Assembly: GCA_010671975.1 (NCBI GenBank)
Contig: JAAHIA010000267.1
Location: forward strand, 1-6,967
Length of the DNA: 6,967 nucleotides
Direction of reading: 5' to 3'
Origin: Leptolyngbya sp. SIO4C1
Lineage (GTDB): Bacteria; Cyanobacteriota; Cyanobacteriia; Phormidesmidales; Phormidesmidaceae
Shown: in pieces, positions 1 to 5,520 of the stretch
How positions within the stretch are numbered: the stretch's first letter is position 1
How the letters are laid out: each line of letters begins with the position of its first letter
Program-made: the position numbers and the translations under genes
The notes under the pieces: generated by a model
Database searches by the model: none
The model's input: only the letters and a program-made list of their open reading frames with translations
Told to the model about the DNA's origin: nothing

Positions 1-406
1 CGCAAAACTGGCAGGCAGTCTTGCGGTTCTCATAGCGGATGCAGGTCTGCAAAACGGTGGTGGCAAGCACGTTGCGGCTGTGCAGCAGGGCAATCTGCCA
101 GTAGGGAATGCCTTCGGCGGTCTGCAGCCGATAGAATCGGGGCGACTGGGGAAAGTCAATTGCGGCAATCACCTCTCCCTGATGTGACAGATAGGCGCTG
201 CCTGTGGTGCGATCGCGTCCGGCCGAGTAGGGCGATCGCGCCGCGCCGTCCGTGTAGACCGGCACCATCACCGTGGTATTGCCGAGGGTAATCGCCTTGT
301 GGTCAGATGGACCAGCTCCCCCCCGGCGGCCGGCGGCACCGCCGGTATCGGTCACCAGGTTAAGCCCCTGGGTTTGCAGTTCAGTAATCAACCGTTGCTG
401 ATTCAT
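1..406 (-). CDS. MSMEG_0568-type radical SAM protein of the Nit1C cluster (partial, N-terminal 135 codons)
   Basis: The gene starts at the ATG complementary to 404-406 and runs off the left edge after 135 codons. The visible protein begins MNQQRLITEL and ends with C122, C132 and C135 in the string CIRYENRKTACQFC. This CX9CX2C arrangement probably ligates the radical SAM 4Fe-4S cluster, although it differs from the classical CX3CX2C spacing. About 115 residues precede the cysteines, so the barrel comes after an extra N-terminal domain. It follows the nitrilase gene with a 37-base gap and no clear Shine-Dalgarno, which suggests cotranscription. The assignment rests on the cysteine string plus the position after a Nit6803 nitrilase, where MSMEG_0568 radical SAM proteins occur in Nit1C clusters. 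The reaction of this family is not established to my knowledge. Most of the catalytic domain lies outside the window, so its intactness cannot be judged. Confidence 0.88.
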   Translation of the reverse strand, partial: MNQQRLITELQTQGLNLVTDTGGAAGRRGGAGPSDHKAITLGNTTVMVPVYTDGAARSPYSAGRDRTTGSAYLSHQGEVIAAIDFPQSPRFYRLQTAEGIPYWQIALLHSRNVLATTVLQTCIRYENRKTACQFC

Positions 407-443
407 AAATTAAAAGAGAAAATAGCGGAGCCGAGTGTAGCAG

Positions 444-1463
444 TCACGCCAGCGGCAGCTCTGATGGCGGCAGCGGAGCGGACAGCCGCTCGGGCGGCGT
501 TAGGTTAGGCAGCTCGGCAAGCGGCTCGGTATGGCTGGCTGCCGTCACCGCGTAGGCCGTGCGGTTGAGCTTCAGCTGCAGCAGATCAGGCCGGGCATAG
601 TGGCCGACCGCATCCATCATGCGCTTGCGCTTGGTAATCAAAGCAAAGTCTAGATCGGCAATGGCCATCCCCTCGCCCGCGCGAATCGGCTCGCACAGCG
701 GTACGCCCTCCGGGCTGATGATCGCGGTATAGCAGCCGCCTCGCAGCGCTTTGTGCAAGGCTTCACTGGGAGCAATCTGCGCCACCTGCTCCGGGGTGAG
801 CCAGCCGGTAGCGTTGACCACAAAGCAGCCGGCCTCTAGCGCATGATGGCGCAGCGTCACCTCGATCTGCTCAGAAAAGATATCGCCCACCATCGAGCCA
901 GGAAACTGAGCGCAGTGAATCTGCTCATGCTCGGCCATGAGGCTGTAGCGCGCCAGCGGATTGTAATGCTCCCAGCAAGCCAGCGCCCCAATGCGGCCCA
1001 ATGCCGTCTCACAGACCTGCAGCCCGGACCCGTCGCCCTGTCCCCAAACCATGCGCTCGTGGTAGGTCGGCGTGATCTTGCGCCGCTTGAGCAAGCAGCG
1101 GCCGTCGGCGTCAAAAAGCAGCTGGGTATTGTAGAGCGAGCCGCGATCGCGCTCATTCACGCCTAGCACAATTACCAGCTGGTGCGCCTTGGCCGCTCGA
1201 CTCACGGCCTCAGTCACCGGTCCGGGCACCTCCACCGCTTCTTCGTACAGCTTCAGATGCTCTTTGCCCATCGAGACCGGCGGTAGCACAAAAGAGAAGT
1301 AGGGATAGTAGGGGACAAACGTCTCCGGAAAAACCACCAGTGCCGCCCCAGCCCTAGCCGCATCTTCAATCGCAGCCAGCACTTTCTCCATCGTGCCAGC
1401 GCGGCTGTGCAGCACAGGCGCTATCTGCACGGCGGCCGCACGGACAGTTCGAGCGTTGTTCAT
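444..1463 (-). CDS. Nit6803/Sll0784-type nitrilase (Nit1C cluster)
   Basis: This 339-residue enzyme of the carbon-nitrogen hydrolase superfamily should hydrolyse nitriles to carboxylic acid and ammonia in the cytoplasm. The catalytic triad is visible: E47 in VVFPETF, K129 in LLKRRKITPTYHE and C163 in ALACWEHYNPL. E136 in the YHERMVW block is also kept. The triad sits six residues earlier than the Glu53/Lys135/Cys169 that I recall for Synechocystis Nit6803, with identical spacing, so the alignment is gap-free across the core. After about residue 305 there is a proline-rich tail (LTPPERLSAPLPPSELPLA) that looks flexible. Length is normal for nitrilases. It lies 28 bases after the Sll0783-type gene and 37 bases before the radical SAM gene, all on the minus strand, so it is the middle gene of a probable operon under the NtcA-type promoter at 2010-2051. 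The natural substrate is not shown by sequence; a nitrile or a cyanide-derived nitrile is an inference from Nit1C biology. Confidence 0.96.
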   Translation of the reverse strand: MNNARTVRAAAVQIAPVLHSRAGTMEKVLAAIEDAARAGAALVVFPETFVPYYPYFSFVLPPVSMGKEHLKLYEEAVEVPGPVTEAVSRAAKAHQLVIVLGVNERDRGSLYNTQLLFDADGRCLLKRRKITPTYHERMVWGQGDGSGLQVCETALGRIGALACWEHYNPLARYSLMAEHEQIHCAQFPGSMVGDIFSEQIEVTLRHHALEAGCFVVNATGWLTPEQVAQIAPSEALHKALRGGCYTAIISPEGVPLCEPIRAGEGMAIADLDFALITKRKRMMDAVGHYARPDLLQLKLNRTAYAVTAASHTEPLAELPNLTPPERLSAPLPPSELPLA

Positions 1464-1491
1464 GACCTATTTCCCACTGAGCGTCTAACGC

Positions 1492-1974
1492 CTACATTGT
1501 CCAAGTATCCAGGATGAAGGCGCCCTCTTTGCGATGCAACAAAATCATATCTAGCACGTCGAGCGGACTGATGGGCGTAATCCCTGGCATCAGCGAAGGT
1601 TCGCCATGGCCGTAGAGTGCCTGTAGCGCAAACCGACAGGCGTAGACTTTGCCACCTTCTTTCATCACTTTCTCTAGCTGGTTGTTCATCGCCAGATGGC
1701 CCGGAAAGGCCTCATCACCCAGCTTAGGAAAACCGCGCTGTATGCCCAGCGTCACGCCTGGACCATAGAGCAGCACAGAGGTCTCAAAACCTTTACGAAT
1801 CAGGCGCGTAGCTTGCAACAGATTGACTAGACCAATTGAGCCTTCAAAAGCCACCGTGTGGAAAGCAACCAGCGCTTTCTCACCAGGCTCAGCTTGCACA
1901 TCGGGAAATACTTTCTCTTCGTAATCAACAAAAAAGTCACCAGCCTGATGCGTAGGGGCAGTTACTGCGGGCAT
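1492..1974 (-). CDS. MSMEG_0572/Sll0783-type nitrogen starvation response protein (Nit1C cluster)
   Basis: The protein has 160 residues from the start chosen here. An in-frame ATG at 1995 would add seven residues, but the inner ATG (complement of 1972-1974) has GGGAGT just upstream at 1981-1986 with good spacing. The predicted transcript start near 2003 would leave only about 8 bases before the outer ATG. The product begins MPAVTAPTHQAGDFFVDYEE and ends in a strongly conserved-looking block (YGHGEPSLMPGITPISPLDVLDMILLHRKEGAFILDTW) with a single cysteine, C113, in VYACRFAL. There is no signal peptide or membrane segment. It resembles a small alpha/beta protein, possibly of the DsrE-like superfamily, but I cannot confirm the fold. 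In Synechocystis, sll0783 is induced by nitrogen starvation and affects polyhydroxybutyrate accumulation; the biochemical role is unknown. It is first in the operon with nitrilase and radical SAM genes. Confidence 0.92.
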   Translation of the reverse strand: MPAVTAPTHQAGDFFVDYEEKVFPDVQAEPGEKALVAFHTVAFEGSIGLVNLLQATRLIRKGFETSVLLYGPGVTLGIQRGFPKLGDEAFPGHLAMNNQLEKVMKEGGKVYACRFALQALYGHGEPSLMPGITPISPLDVLDMILLHRKEGAFILDTWTM

Positions 1975-1980
1975 ATTGTT

Positions 1981-1986
1981 ACTCCC
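1981..1986 (-). promoter_or_regulatory. Ribosome binding site deciding the start of the Sll0783-type gene
   Basis: The minus strand reads GGGAGT, then AACAAT, then ATG. The 6-base spacing supports initiation at 1974 and not at the upstream in-frame ATG at 1995. Confidence 0.75.
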
Positions 1987-2009
1987 AACAAACACATGAA
2001 TGTGCCTGT

Positions 2010-2051
2010 AGCTTAGAAGGTCTCAGAGGGCTCACCCGTATCTGTTGCTAC
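2010..2051 (-). promoter_or_regulatory. NtcA-activated type promoter of the Nit1C operon
   Basis: A perfect GTA-N8-TAC box occupies 2038-2051 (minus strand GTAGCAACAGATAC). Reading leftward, 22 bases separate it from TAAGCT at 2015-2010, a TAN3T -10 box. This spacing is the canonical layout for NtcA class II promoters, placing the box centre near -41 from a transcript start at about 2003. The leader would be about 30 bases to the ATG at 1974. The match is seen directly; binding by NtcA is inferred from the family consensus and from the nitrogen-starvation role of sll0783 homologues. Confidence 0.8.
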
Positions 2052-2124
2052 AAAGGCCAAAAGGCTGCCAGTTAAGACAGTAGCGCTGCTTCTATTAGAA
2101 CAAAATTAGGGCTGACAGACACAC

Positions 2125-2146
2125 GACCTGTCTAAAAAGACAGGTC
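2125..2146. repeat. Perfect inverted repeat between the two divergent promoters
   Basis: GACCTGTC, six bases TAAAAA, then GACAGGTC form a perfect 8-bp dyad. It lies upstream of both predicted transcript starts (about 2003 leftward and about 2251 rightward), so it would act as DNA and not as an RNA hairpin. No T-run follows. It may be an operator, but the factor is unknown. Confidence 0.6.
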
Positions 2147-2201
2147 ACCGTCGCCACAGAGCGAGAATCATCCTGTTCATAAGGCGAGACTGCCGTATTT
2201 C

Positions 2202-2244
2202 GTAGCTTCAGATACAGGGCAGCCGGCGCAGCTGTCTCTATGGT
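2202..2244 (+). promoter_or_regulatory. NtcA-activated type promoter of the flavin oxidoreductase gene
   Basis: GTAGCTTCAGATAC at 2202-2215 is a perfect GTA-N8-TAC box. It is followed after 23 bases by TATGGT (2239-2244), a TAN3T -10 box. Predicted transcription starts near 2251, which gives a leader of about 60 bases to the ATG at 2311. The layout mirrors the promoter of the divergent operon, so both halves of the cluster are probably switched on together under nitrogen limitation. Confidence 0.75.
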
Positions 2245-2310
2245 GACTGATAGCTGTTTCTATCTTCATGGCTCTTGGCAGCCCCCAGTCAATTTTTACT
2301 GGCGCAGCCC

Positions 2311-3585
2311 ATGTTACATTTTCCGGTGGTTATTGTTGGCGGCGGTCAGGCTGGTCTATCGATCAGCTACTGTCTAACGCAGCAGGGCATCGAGCACATC
2401 ATTTTCGAGAAAAATCAGGTGGCTCACGCTTGGCGATCGCAGCGCTGGGACTCCTTTTGTTTGGTCACCCCAAACTGGCAGTGCCAGCTGCCGGGCTACC
2501 CTTATCCTGGCACCGACCCGCACGGGTTTATGCATCGCGATGAGATTGTTCAATATGTAGAAGACTACGCCAAGCTGTTTCAGCCGAATTTGAAGGAAGG
2601 GGTCGCAGTCTCTGCAGTTCGTCACAATCGGCTCAGTCGCCAGTTTGATATTGCCACCTCAGCCGGAGACTATACGGCCGATCAGATCGTGGTGGCCACT
2701 GGCGGCTATCATCGCCCCAACGTACCGCGCCTGGCTGAGCGGCTGCCGGCCACCGTCCAGCAGCTGCACTCGTCAAATTATAAAAGCCCGGCGTCGCTGC
2801 CGTCGGGGGCGGTGCTGGTAGTGGGTACCGGCCAGTCCGGCTGTCAGATTGCCGAAGATTTGCACCTGGCCGGACGGCAGGTTCATCTCTGTGTCGGCAG
2901 CGCGCCGCGCTCACCGCGTCGGTATCGAGGCAAAGATGTTGTCGCTTGGCTAGACCAAATGGGTTACTACGATCTGCCCATTGACGAGCATCCGCAGAAA
3001 GACGCCGTGAGAGCCAAAACCAATCACTATCTGACCGGGCGCGGCGGCGGTCGCGAAATTGATTTGCGTCAGTTCGCGCTCGAGGGCATGCGCCTCTACG
3101 GTCGGCTACAGTCCATTCAAAACCATGAGCTGACGCTGCAGGACAACCTACGGCAACATCTTAACCAGGCCGATGCGGTAGCCGAGAAGATCAAGCGCAC
3201 AATTGACGACTACATCGATAAAGCTGGCATAGAGGCCCCAGCTGAGCCGCCCTACGTGCCCGTGTGGCAGCCTGAGGCAGTGCCGCTGCAGCTCGATATT
3301 CAAGCCGCCGGTATCCGCAGTGTGATCTGGTCTACTGGCTATCACACAGACTACAGCTGGATTGACGTGCCCATCTTTGACGGTCGCGGCTATCCCGGCC
3401 ATCAGCGCGGCGTGACAGCCGTTGAAGGGCTCTATTTTTTAGGCTTGCCCTGGCTCTATACCTGGGGGTCGGCCAGATTCTCAGGCATTGGCCGCGATGC
3501 GGCCTATCTAGCCGAGCAGATTGTGCTCAGAGCAGGACCGCATCGGGCAGGTCATGAATTCAGCGAGGCAGCGCTCGGGTCTTAG
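2311..3585 (+). CDS. MSMEG_0569-type flavin-dependent oxidoreductase (Nit1C cluster)
   Basis: From the ATG chosen here the protein has 424 residues. An in-frame TTG at 2275 would add 12 residues (MAAPSQFLLAQP), but homologous flavoproteins start just before the FAD-binding strand, as here in MLHFPVVIVGGGQAGLS. No start has a convincing Shine-Dalgarno. The FAD motif GGGQAG is at residues 10-15. ATGGYHRPN at 129-137 closes the first dinucleotide-binding half, and VVGTGQSG around 170-177 is the NAD(P)H-binding motif. Near the end come VIWSTGYHTDYSWI and FSGIGRDAAYLAEQI. The two-nucleotide-domain layout is that of flavin monooxygenase-like enzymes, so an NAD(P)H- and oxygen-dependent oxidation is likely; the substrate is unknown. 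It is divergent from the nitrilase operon and shares its type of promoter box, and the LuxR-type gene follows 90 bases downstream. It corresponds to the FMO-like gene of Nit1C clusters. Confidence 0.92.
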   Translation: MLHFPVVIVGGGQAGLSISYCLTQQGIEHIIFEKNQVAHAWRSQRWDSFCLVTPNWQCQLPGYPYPGTDPHGFMHRDEIVQYVEDYAKLFQPNLKEGVAVSAVRHNRLSRQFDIATSAGDYTADQIVVATGGYHRPNVPRLAERLPATVQQLHSSNYKSPASLPSGAVLVVGTGQSGCQIAEDLHLAGRQVHLCVGSAPRSPRRYRGKDVVAWLDQMGYYDLPIDEHPQKDAVRAKTNHYLTGRGGGREIDLRQFALEGMRLYGRLQSIQNHELTLQDNLRQHLNQADAVAEKIKRTIDDYIDKAGIEAPAEPPYVPVWQPEAVPLQLDIQAAGIRSVIWSTGYHTDYSWIDVPIFDGRGYPGHQRGVTAVEGLYFLGLPWLYTWGSARFSGIGRDAAYLAEQIVLRAGPHRAGHEFSEAALGS

Positions 3586-3620
3586 GCAGCTTGAACAGGG
3601 GCGCAGGGAGGAGAGCGGTG

Positions 3621-3634
3621 GTAGCCACAGCTAC
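3621..3634. promoter_or_regulatory. GTA-N8-TAC box ahead of the GAF-LuxR gene
   Basis: GTAGCCACAGCTAC is a perfect palindrome-like box (GTAGC/GCTAC arms, 4-base spacer) about 41 bases before the TTG start of the regulator gene. The nearest TAN3T downstream is TACGAT (3652-3657), only 17 bases away, so it fits an NtcA-activated promoter less well than the two Nit1C boxes. It could be an NtcA site with a repressing or auxiliary role, or an autoregulatory site for the LuxR-type protein. Confidence 0.5.
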
Positions 3635-3675
3635 AGCGGCTAAGGCTGATTTACGATTCGATAGATAGAGGGCTC

Positions 3676-4791
3676 TTGAACTCAGTATTTGTGTCTAGGC
3701 TCACAGCTCACACCTTAGATGTCTCGCGGCTTTTGTTTGATCTGAAGCTGTGCGGTGAGCTGGTGCATCGCTTTACCGGCTGGCTAGAGCCAGAAGCGAT
3801 CGCAGCCTGCGTCACCGATGGCCTAGTCGAGCAGTTCCACTGCACCTTTGCTCGGCTGTGGTTAGTCAACCGCGATCGCCGGTCGCTTAAGCTAGTGGCC
3901 TCTTCAGGGCTGTACACGCGCCTAGACGGCGACTTTGCTCAGGTGCCGATGGGGGCGTTCAAAGTTGGTAAGATTGCTCAACACTGCATTCCCTTTTTGA
4001 GCAACTGCCTGCCCGAAGAAGACTGGGTCAAAGACCGCGACTGGGCAATTGCCAACCAGATTTACGGATTTGCTGGGCTGCCGCTGATGGTAGATCAGCA
4101 GGCGATTGGCGTACTGGCTGTCTTTAGTCACGAGCCAATGACCCCCGAATTTTTAGAAGCGCTACAGATTCTCAGTTTGTCAATTACTGGAGCTTTAGCC
4201 AGCGCGCTCAACCATCAGCGATCGCAGCCGCTAGTCGAACCGGCTATCAGCCTGTCTGAGCAGCTAGCTCAGCAGCTTGGCAAGCAAAAGCTCAGTTTGC
4301 TTGGTTCAGAGCAGCCCCTCTCACCGGCCGTAGCCCAGCTGCTGATGCAAACGGCGCAGCTGCTGGCTGCCCTTGCCTGTCACTACTGTCGCCTGCTGTA
4401 CGAAGCAGACACAGTGATCTTAGAAGCCATGCTGGCGGTAGAAGCCGAACAGTCTGCCTCAGCCGTACTCGCACCGTTTCAGACCACAATAGCCGCTGCT
4501 AGCAGCCTAGGCGGCTCATTTCAAACTCAGTTAGACACAAACCAAACCGTGATGCAGCTGCGGCTGCAGCTGCCGCAGCAGGTCGCCAGCTCACCGCTGT
4601 CCGAGCGCGAGCGCGAAGTGATTCGGCTGCTGGCCCAGGGACTCAGAGATCGAGACATTGCTCAGCAGCTCTACATCAGTGAGCGCACTGTCAAATTTCA
4701 CACCAAAAATATGCTGAGAAAGCTAGGCGTACGCACCCGCATTCAGGCCGTCTTTGTCGCCTCACAAAACGGCTGGCTCAGCGCTGCTTGA
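3676..4791 (+). CDS. GAF domain LuxR-type transcription regulator
   Basis: This is a 371-residue cytoplasmic regulator. Residues about 24-178 resemble a GAF sensory domain (FARLWLVNRDRRSLKLVASSGLY, then FAGLPLMVDQQAIGVLAVFS). Residues 307-363 are a LuxR/FixJ-type DNA-binding helix-turn-helix: LSEREREVIRLLAQGLRDRDIAQQLYISERTVKFHTKNMLRKLGV has the diagnostic LSxRExEV start and the recognition helix SERTVKFHTKN. The stretch 190-300 is poorly defined; its end (SSLGGSFQTQL...LRLQLP) recalls the tail of a degenerate histidine-kinase ATPase domain, without recognisable nucleotide-binding boxes. There is no receiver domain. The start is TTG at 3676, preceded by GAGGG at 3668-3672 with a short spacing; GTG at 3691 is an alternative. 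It lies 90 bases after the flavoprotein gene on the same strand and behind a box shared with the Nit1C promoters, so it may control or belong to that regulon. The GAF ligand cannot be read from sequence. Confidence 0.9.
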   Translation: MNSVFVSRLTAHTLDVSRLLFDLKLCGELVHRFTGWLEPEAIAACVTDGLVEQFHCTFARLWLVNRDRRSLKLVASSGLYTRLDGDFAQVPMGAFKVGKIAQHCIPFLSNCLPEEDWVKDRDWAIANQIYGFAGLPLMVDQQAIGVLAVFSHEPMTPEFLEALQILSLSITGALASALNHQRSQPLVEPAISLSEQLAQQLGKQKLSLLGSEQPLSPAVAQLLMQTAQLLAALACHYCRLLYEADTVILEAMLAVEAEQSASAVLAPFQTTIAAASSLGGSFQTQLDTNQTVMQLRLQLPQQVASSPLSEREREVIRLLAQGLRDRDIAQQLYISERTVKFHTKNMLRKLGVRTRIQAVFVASQNGWLSAA

Positions 4792-4846
4792 GCTTTGCAA
4801 AACGCCTATTGAAGAGAACACATGCTCGAATCTCAACTGCTAGCAC

Positions 4847-4886
4847 ATAGGCAGCCTATCGCTTAAGTAGCTGCTCTCTACAGCTA
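4847..4886. repeat. Two short inverted repeats between convergent genes
   Basis: ATAGGC-A-GCCTAT (4847-4859) and TAGCTG-CTCTCTA-CAGCTA (4868-4886) lie between the convergent LuxR-type gene and the small membrane protein gene, the second overlapping the stop codon of the latter. Neither has a T-run on either strand, so a rho-independent terminator is not supported. They may still mark transcript ends. Nothing else is seen in 4792-4883. Confidence 0.35.
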
Positions 4887-5114
4887 TCGCTGCGCTTCTA
4901 GCACTGACACAATTGCAACGCCGCAGGTCAACGTTAGTGCGCCTCTGAGAAACCAGGGACCGACGTTAAATAATAAGCCCAGCGATAGGGACATAGCGCC
5001 CAGGAAAGCGAGCAAGACGCAGACAATTAGAAACGCAAACAGCAGCAGCAAATAACCGCGAATGGCATAGCCAAGTAAATAGAATAGTAAAGAATGACGG
5101 TGGATCTGTCGCAT
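4884..5114 (-). CDS. Small two-helix membrane protein, function unknown
   Basis: This 76-residue protein is not one I recognise. A basic N-terminus (MRQIHRHS) precedes a strongly hydrophobic stretch at about residues 20-48 (GYLLLLFAFLIVCVLLAFLGAMSLSLGLLF), and a second lies at about 55-72 (FLRGALTLTCGVAIVSVL). It should be an integral inner or thylakoid membrane protein with almost no soluble part. The start is 2 bases after the stop of the NfeD-domain gene, so the two are very probably translated from one message. GGAG lies 12 bases upstream, which is somewhat far. The pairing suggests that it anchors or partners the soluble NfeD-domain protein, which itself lacks membrane helices; this is inference. 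That it is a real gene is supported by the tight spacing and the consistent hydrophobic design. Confidence 0.6.
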   Translation of the reverse strand: MRQIHRHSLLFYLLGYAIRGYLLLLFAFLIVCVLLAFLGAMSLSLGLLFNVGPWFLRGALTLTCGVAIVSVLEAQR

Positions 5115-5116
5115 CG

Positions 5117-5458
5117 CTAAGCAGTTCTCCGTATGTTATGGGAAAAACCTTGAAAACTGGGCTGAGCTGGGGAGTTAGATAGGTCACAGTAGGGCACAGC
5201 CGGCTCGACAATCAGCGTTGTGCCCTCTCGAGCCGTCACCAAAACGGTTTCGCCTACGGCTAAGATACGACCAATGCGAGCAGCAGCCCGTGCCCGCCAG
5301 TGCACCCCATGTAGGCGAATACAGCCGGTCTTGCCAAGCCGAATTGGATCTTCAACAGTGCCGGTGCCTTGCAAATAAGCCGCAGCTGGCGAGGCAACAG
5401 TCTCAGGGCCGTAAGATAAAGCTGCGATCCAAGACGTAAGCTGGGAAAGCTGAAACAT
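5117..5458 (-). CDS. NfeD-like OB-fold domain protein without membrane anchor
   Basis: The chosen start gives 113 residues. An upstream in-frame ATG at 5479 would add seven residues, but the inner ATG (complement of 5456-5458) has a perfect GGAGG at 5464-5468, five bases away. Residues about 30-87 match the C-terminal NfeD domain: GTGTVEDPIRLGKTGCIRLHG, then HWRARA with conserved W54, then ILAVGETVLVT and GTTLIVEP. This is the small beta-barrel usually found after membrane helices in NfeD proteins, which pair with stomatin/flotillin-type or SppA-type proteins in membrane quality control. Here no membrane segments precede it, and the tail (NSPAQPSFQGFSHNIRRTA) looks disordered. No stomatin or protease gene is in the window. 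It is followed 2 bases later by a gene for a two-helix membrane protein that could supply the anchor. Confidence 0.8.
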   Translation of the reverse strand: MFQLSQLTSWIAALSYGPETVASPAAAYLQGTGTVEDPIRLGKTGCIRLHGVHWRARAAARIGRILAVGETVLVTAREGTTLIVEPAVPYCDLSNSPAQPSFQGFSHNIRRTA

Positions 5459-5463
5459 AAGCG

Positions 5464-5468
5464 CCTCC
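5464..5468 (-). promoter_or_regulatory. Ribosome binding site deciding the start of the NfeD-like gene
   Basis: The minus strand reads GGAGG, CGCTT, ATG. This strong Shine-Dalgarno with 5-base spacing favours the start at 5458 over the in-frame ATG at 5479. Confidence 0.75.
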
Positions 5469-5481
5469 GGTTGAGTCATTC

Positions 5482-5497
5482 ATCTAAGATCTAAGAT
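5482..5497. repeat. Tandem 7-base repeat in the NfeD leader
   Basis: ATCTAAG occurs twice in tandem (5482-5488, 5489-5495), followed by a further AT. It lies just upstream of the NfeD-like gene. No function is evident. Confidence 0.4.
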
Positions 5498-5520
5498 GGC
5501 AGCTTAATCGCTGACTGAAT

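Larger units (their letters stand above)
209..4225. repeat. Seven HIP1 octamers (GCGATCGC)
   Basis: Copies start at 209, 232, 1143, 2433, 3796, 3872 and 4218, all inside coding sequence. This palindrome is strongly over-represented in many cyanobacterial genomes and is the clearest sign of host lineage. None is seen in the last 2.7 kb. Confidence 0.85.

Noticed and set aside
299..508. 69-codon plus-strand open frame over the radical SAM and nitrilase ends
   Set aside because: It lies antisense across two well-supported genes and has low-complexity alanine-rich sequence with no recognisable domain.
843..1166. Long antisense and alternative-frame open frames inside the nitrilase gene
   Set aside because: They shadow a gene with an intact catalytic triad; GC-rich coding sequence produces such frames by chance.
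2374..3402. Three minus-strand open frames within the flavoprotein gene
   Set aside because: They are opposite a clear two-nucleotide-domain flavoprotein and have no ribosome site or family resemblance.
3708..4489. Minus-strand open frames within the LuxR-type gene
   Set aside because: They are antisense to a gene with a clear HTH and GAF domain, and none resembles a known protein.
4847..4886. Rho-independent terminator between the convergent genes
   Set aside because: The dyads lack T-runs and one has a single-base loop, so only short inverted repeats are reported.
4966..5439. Open frames overlapping the NfeD-like and membrane protein genes in other frames
   Set aside because: The chosen frames have a strong ribosome site, a recognisable NfeD domain and coherent membrane helices; the alternatives have none.
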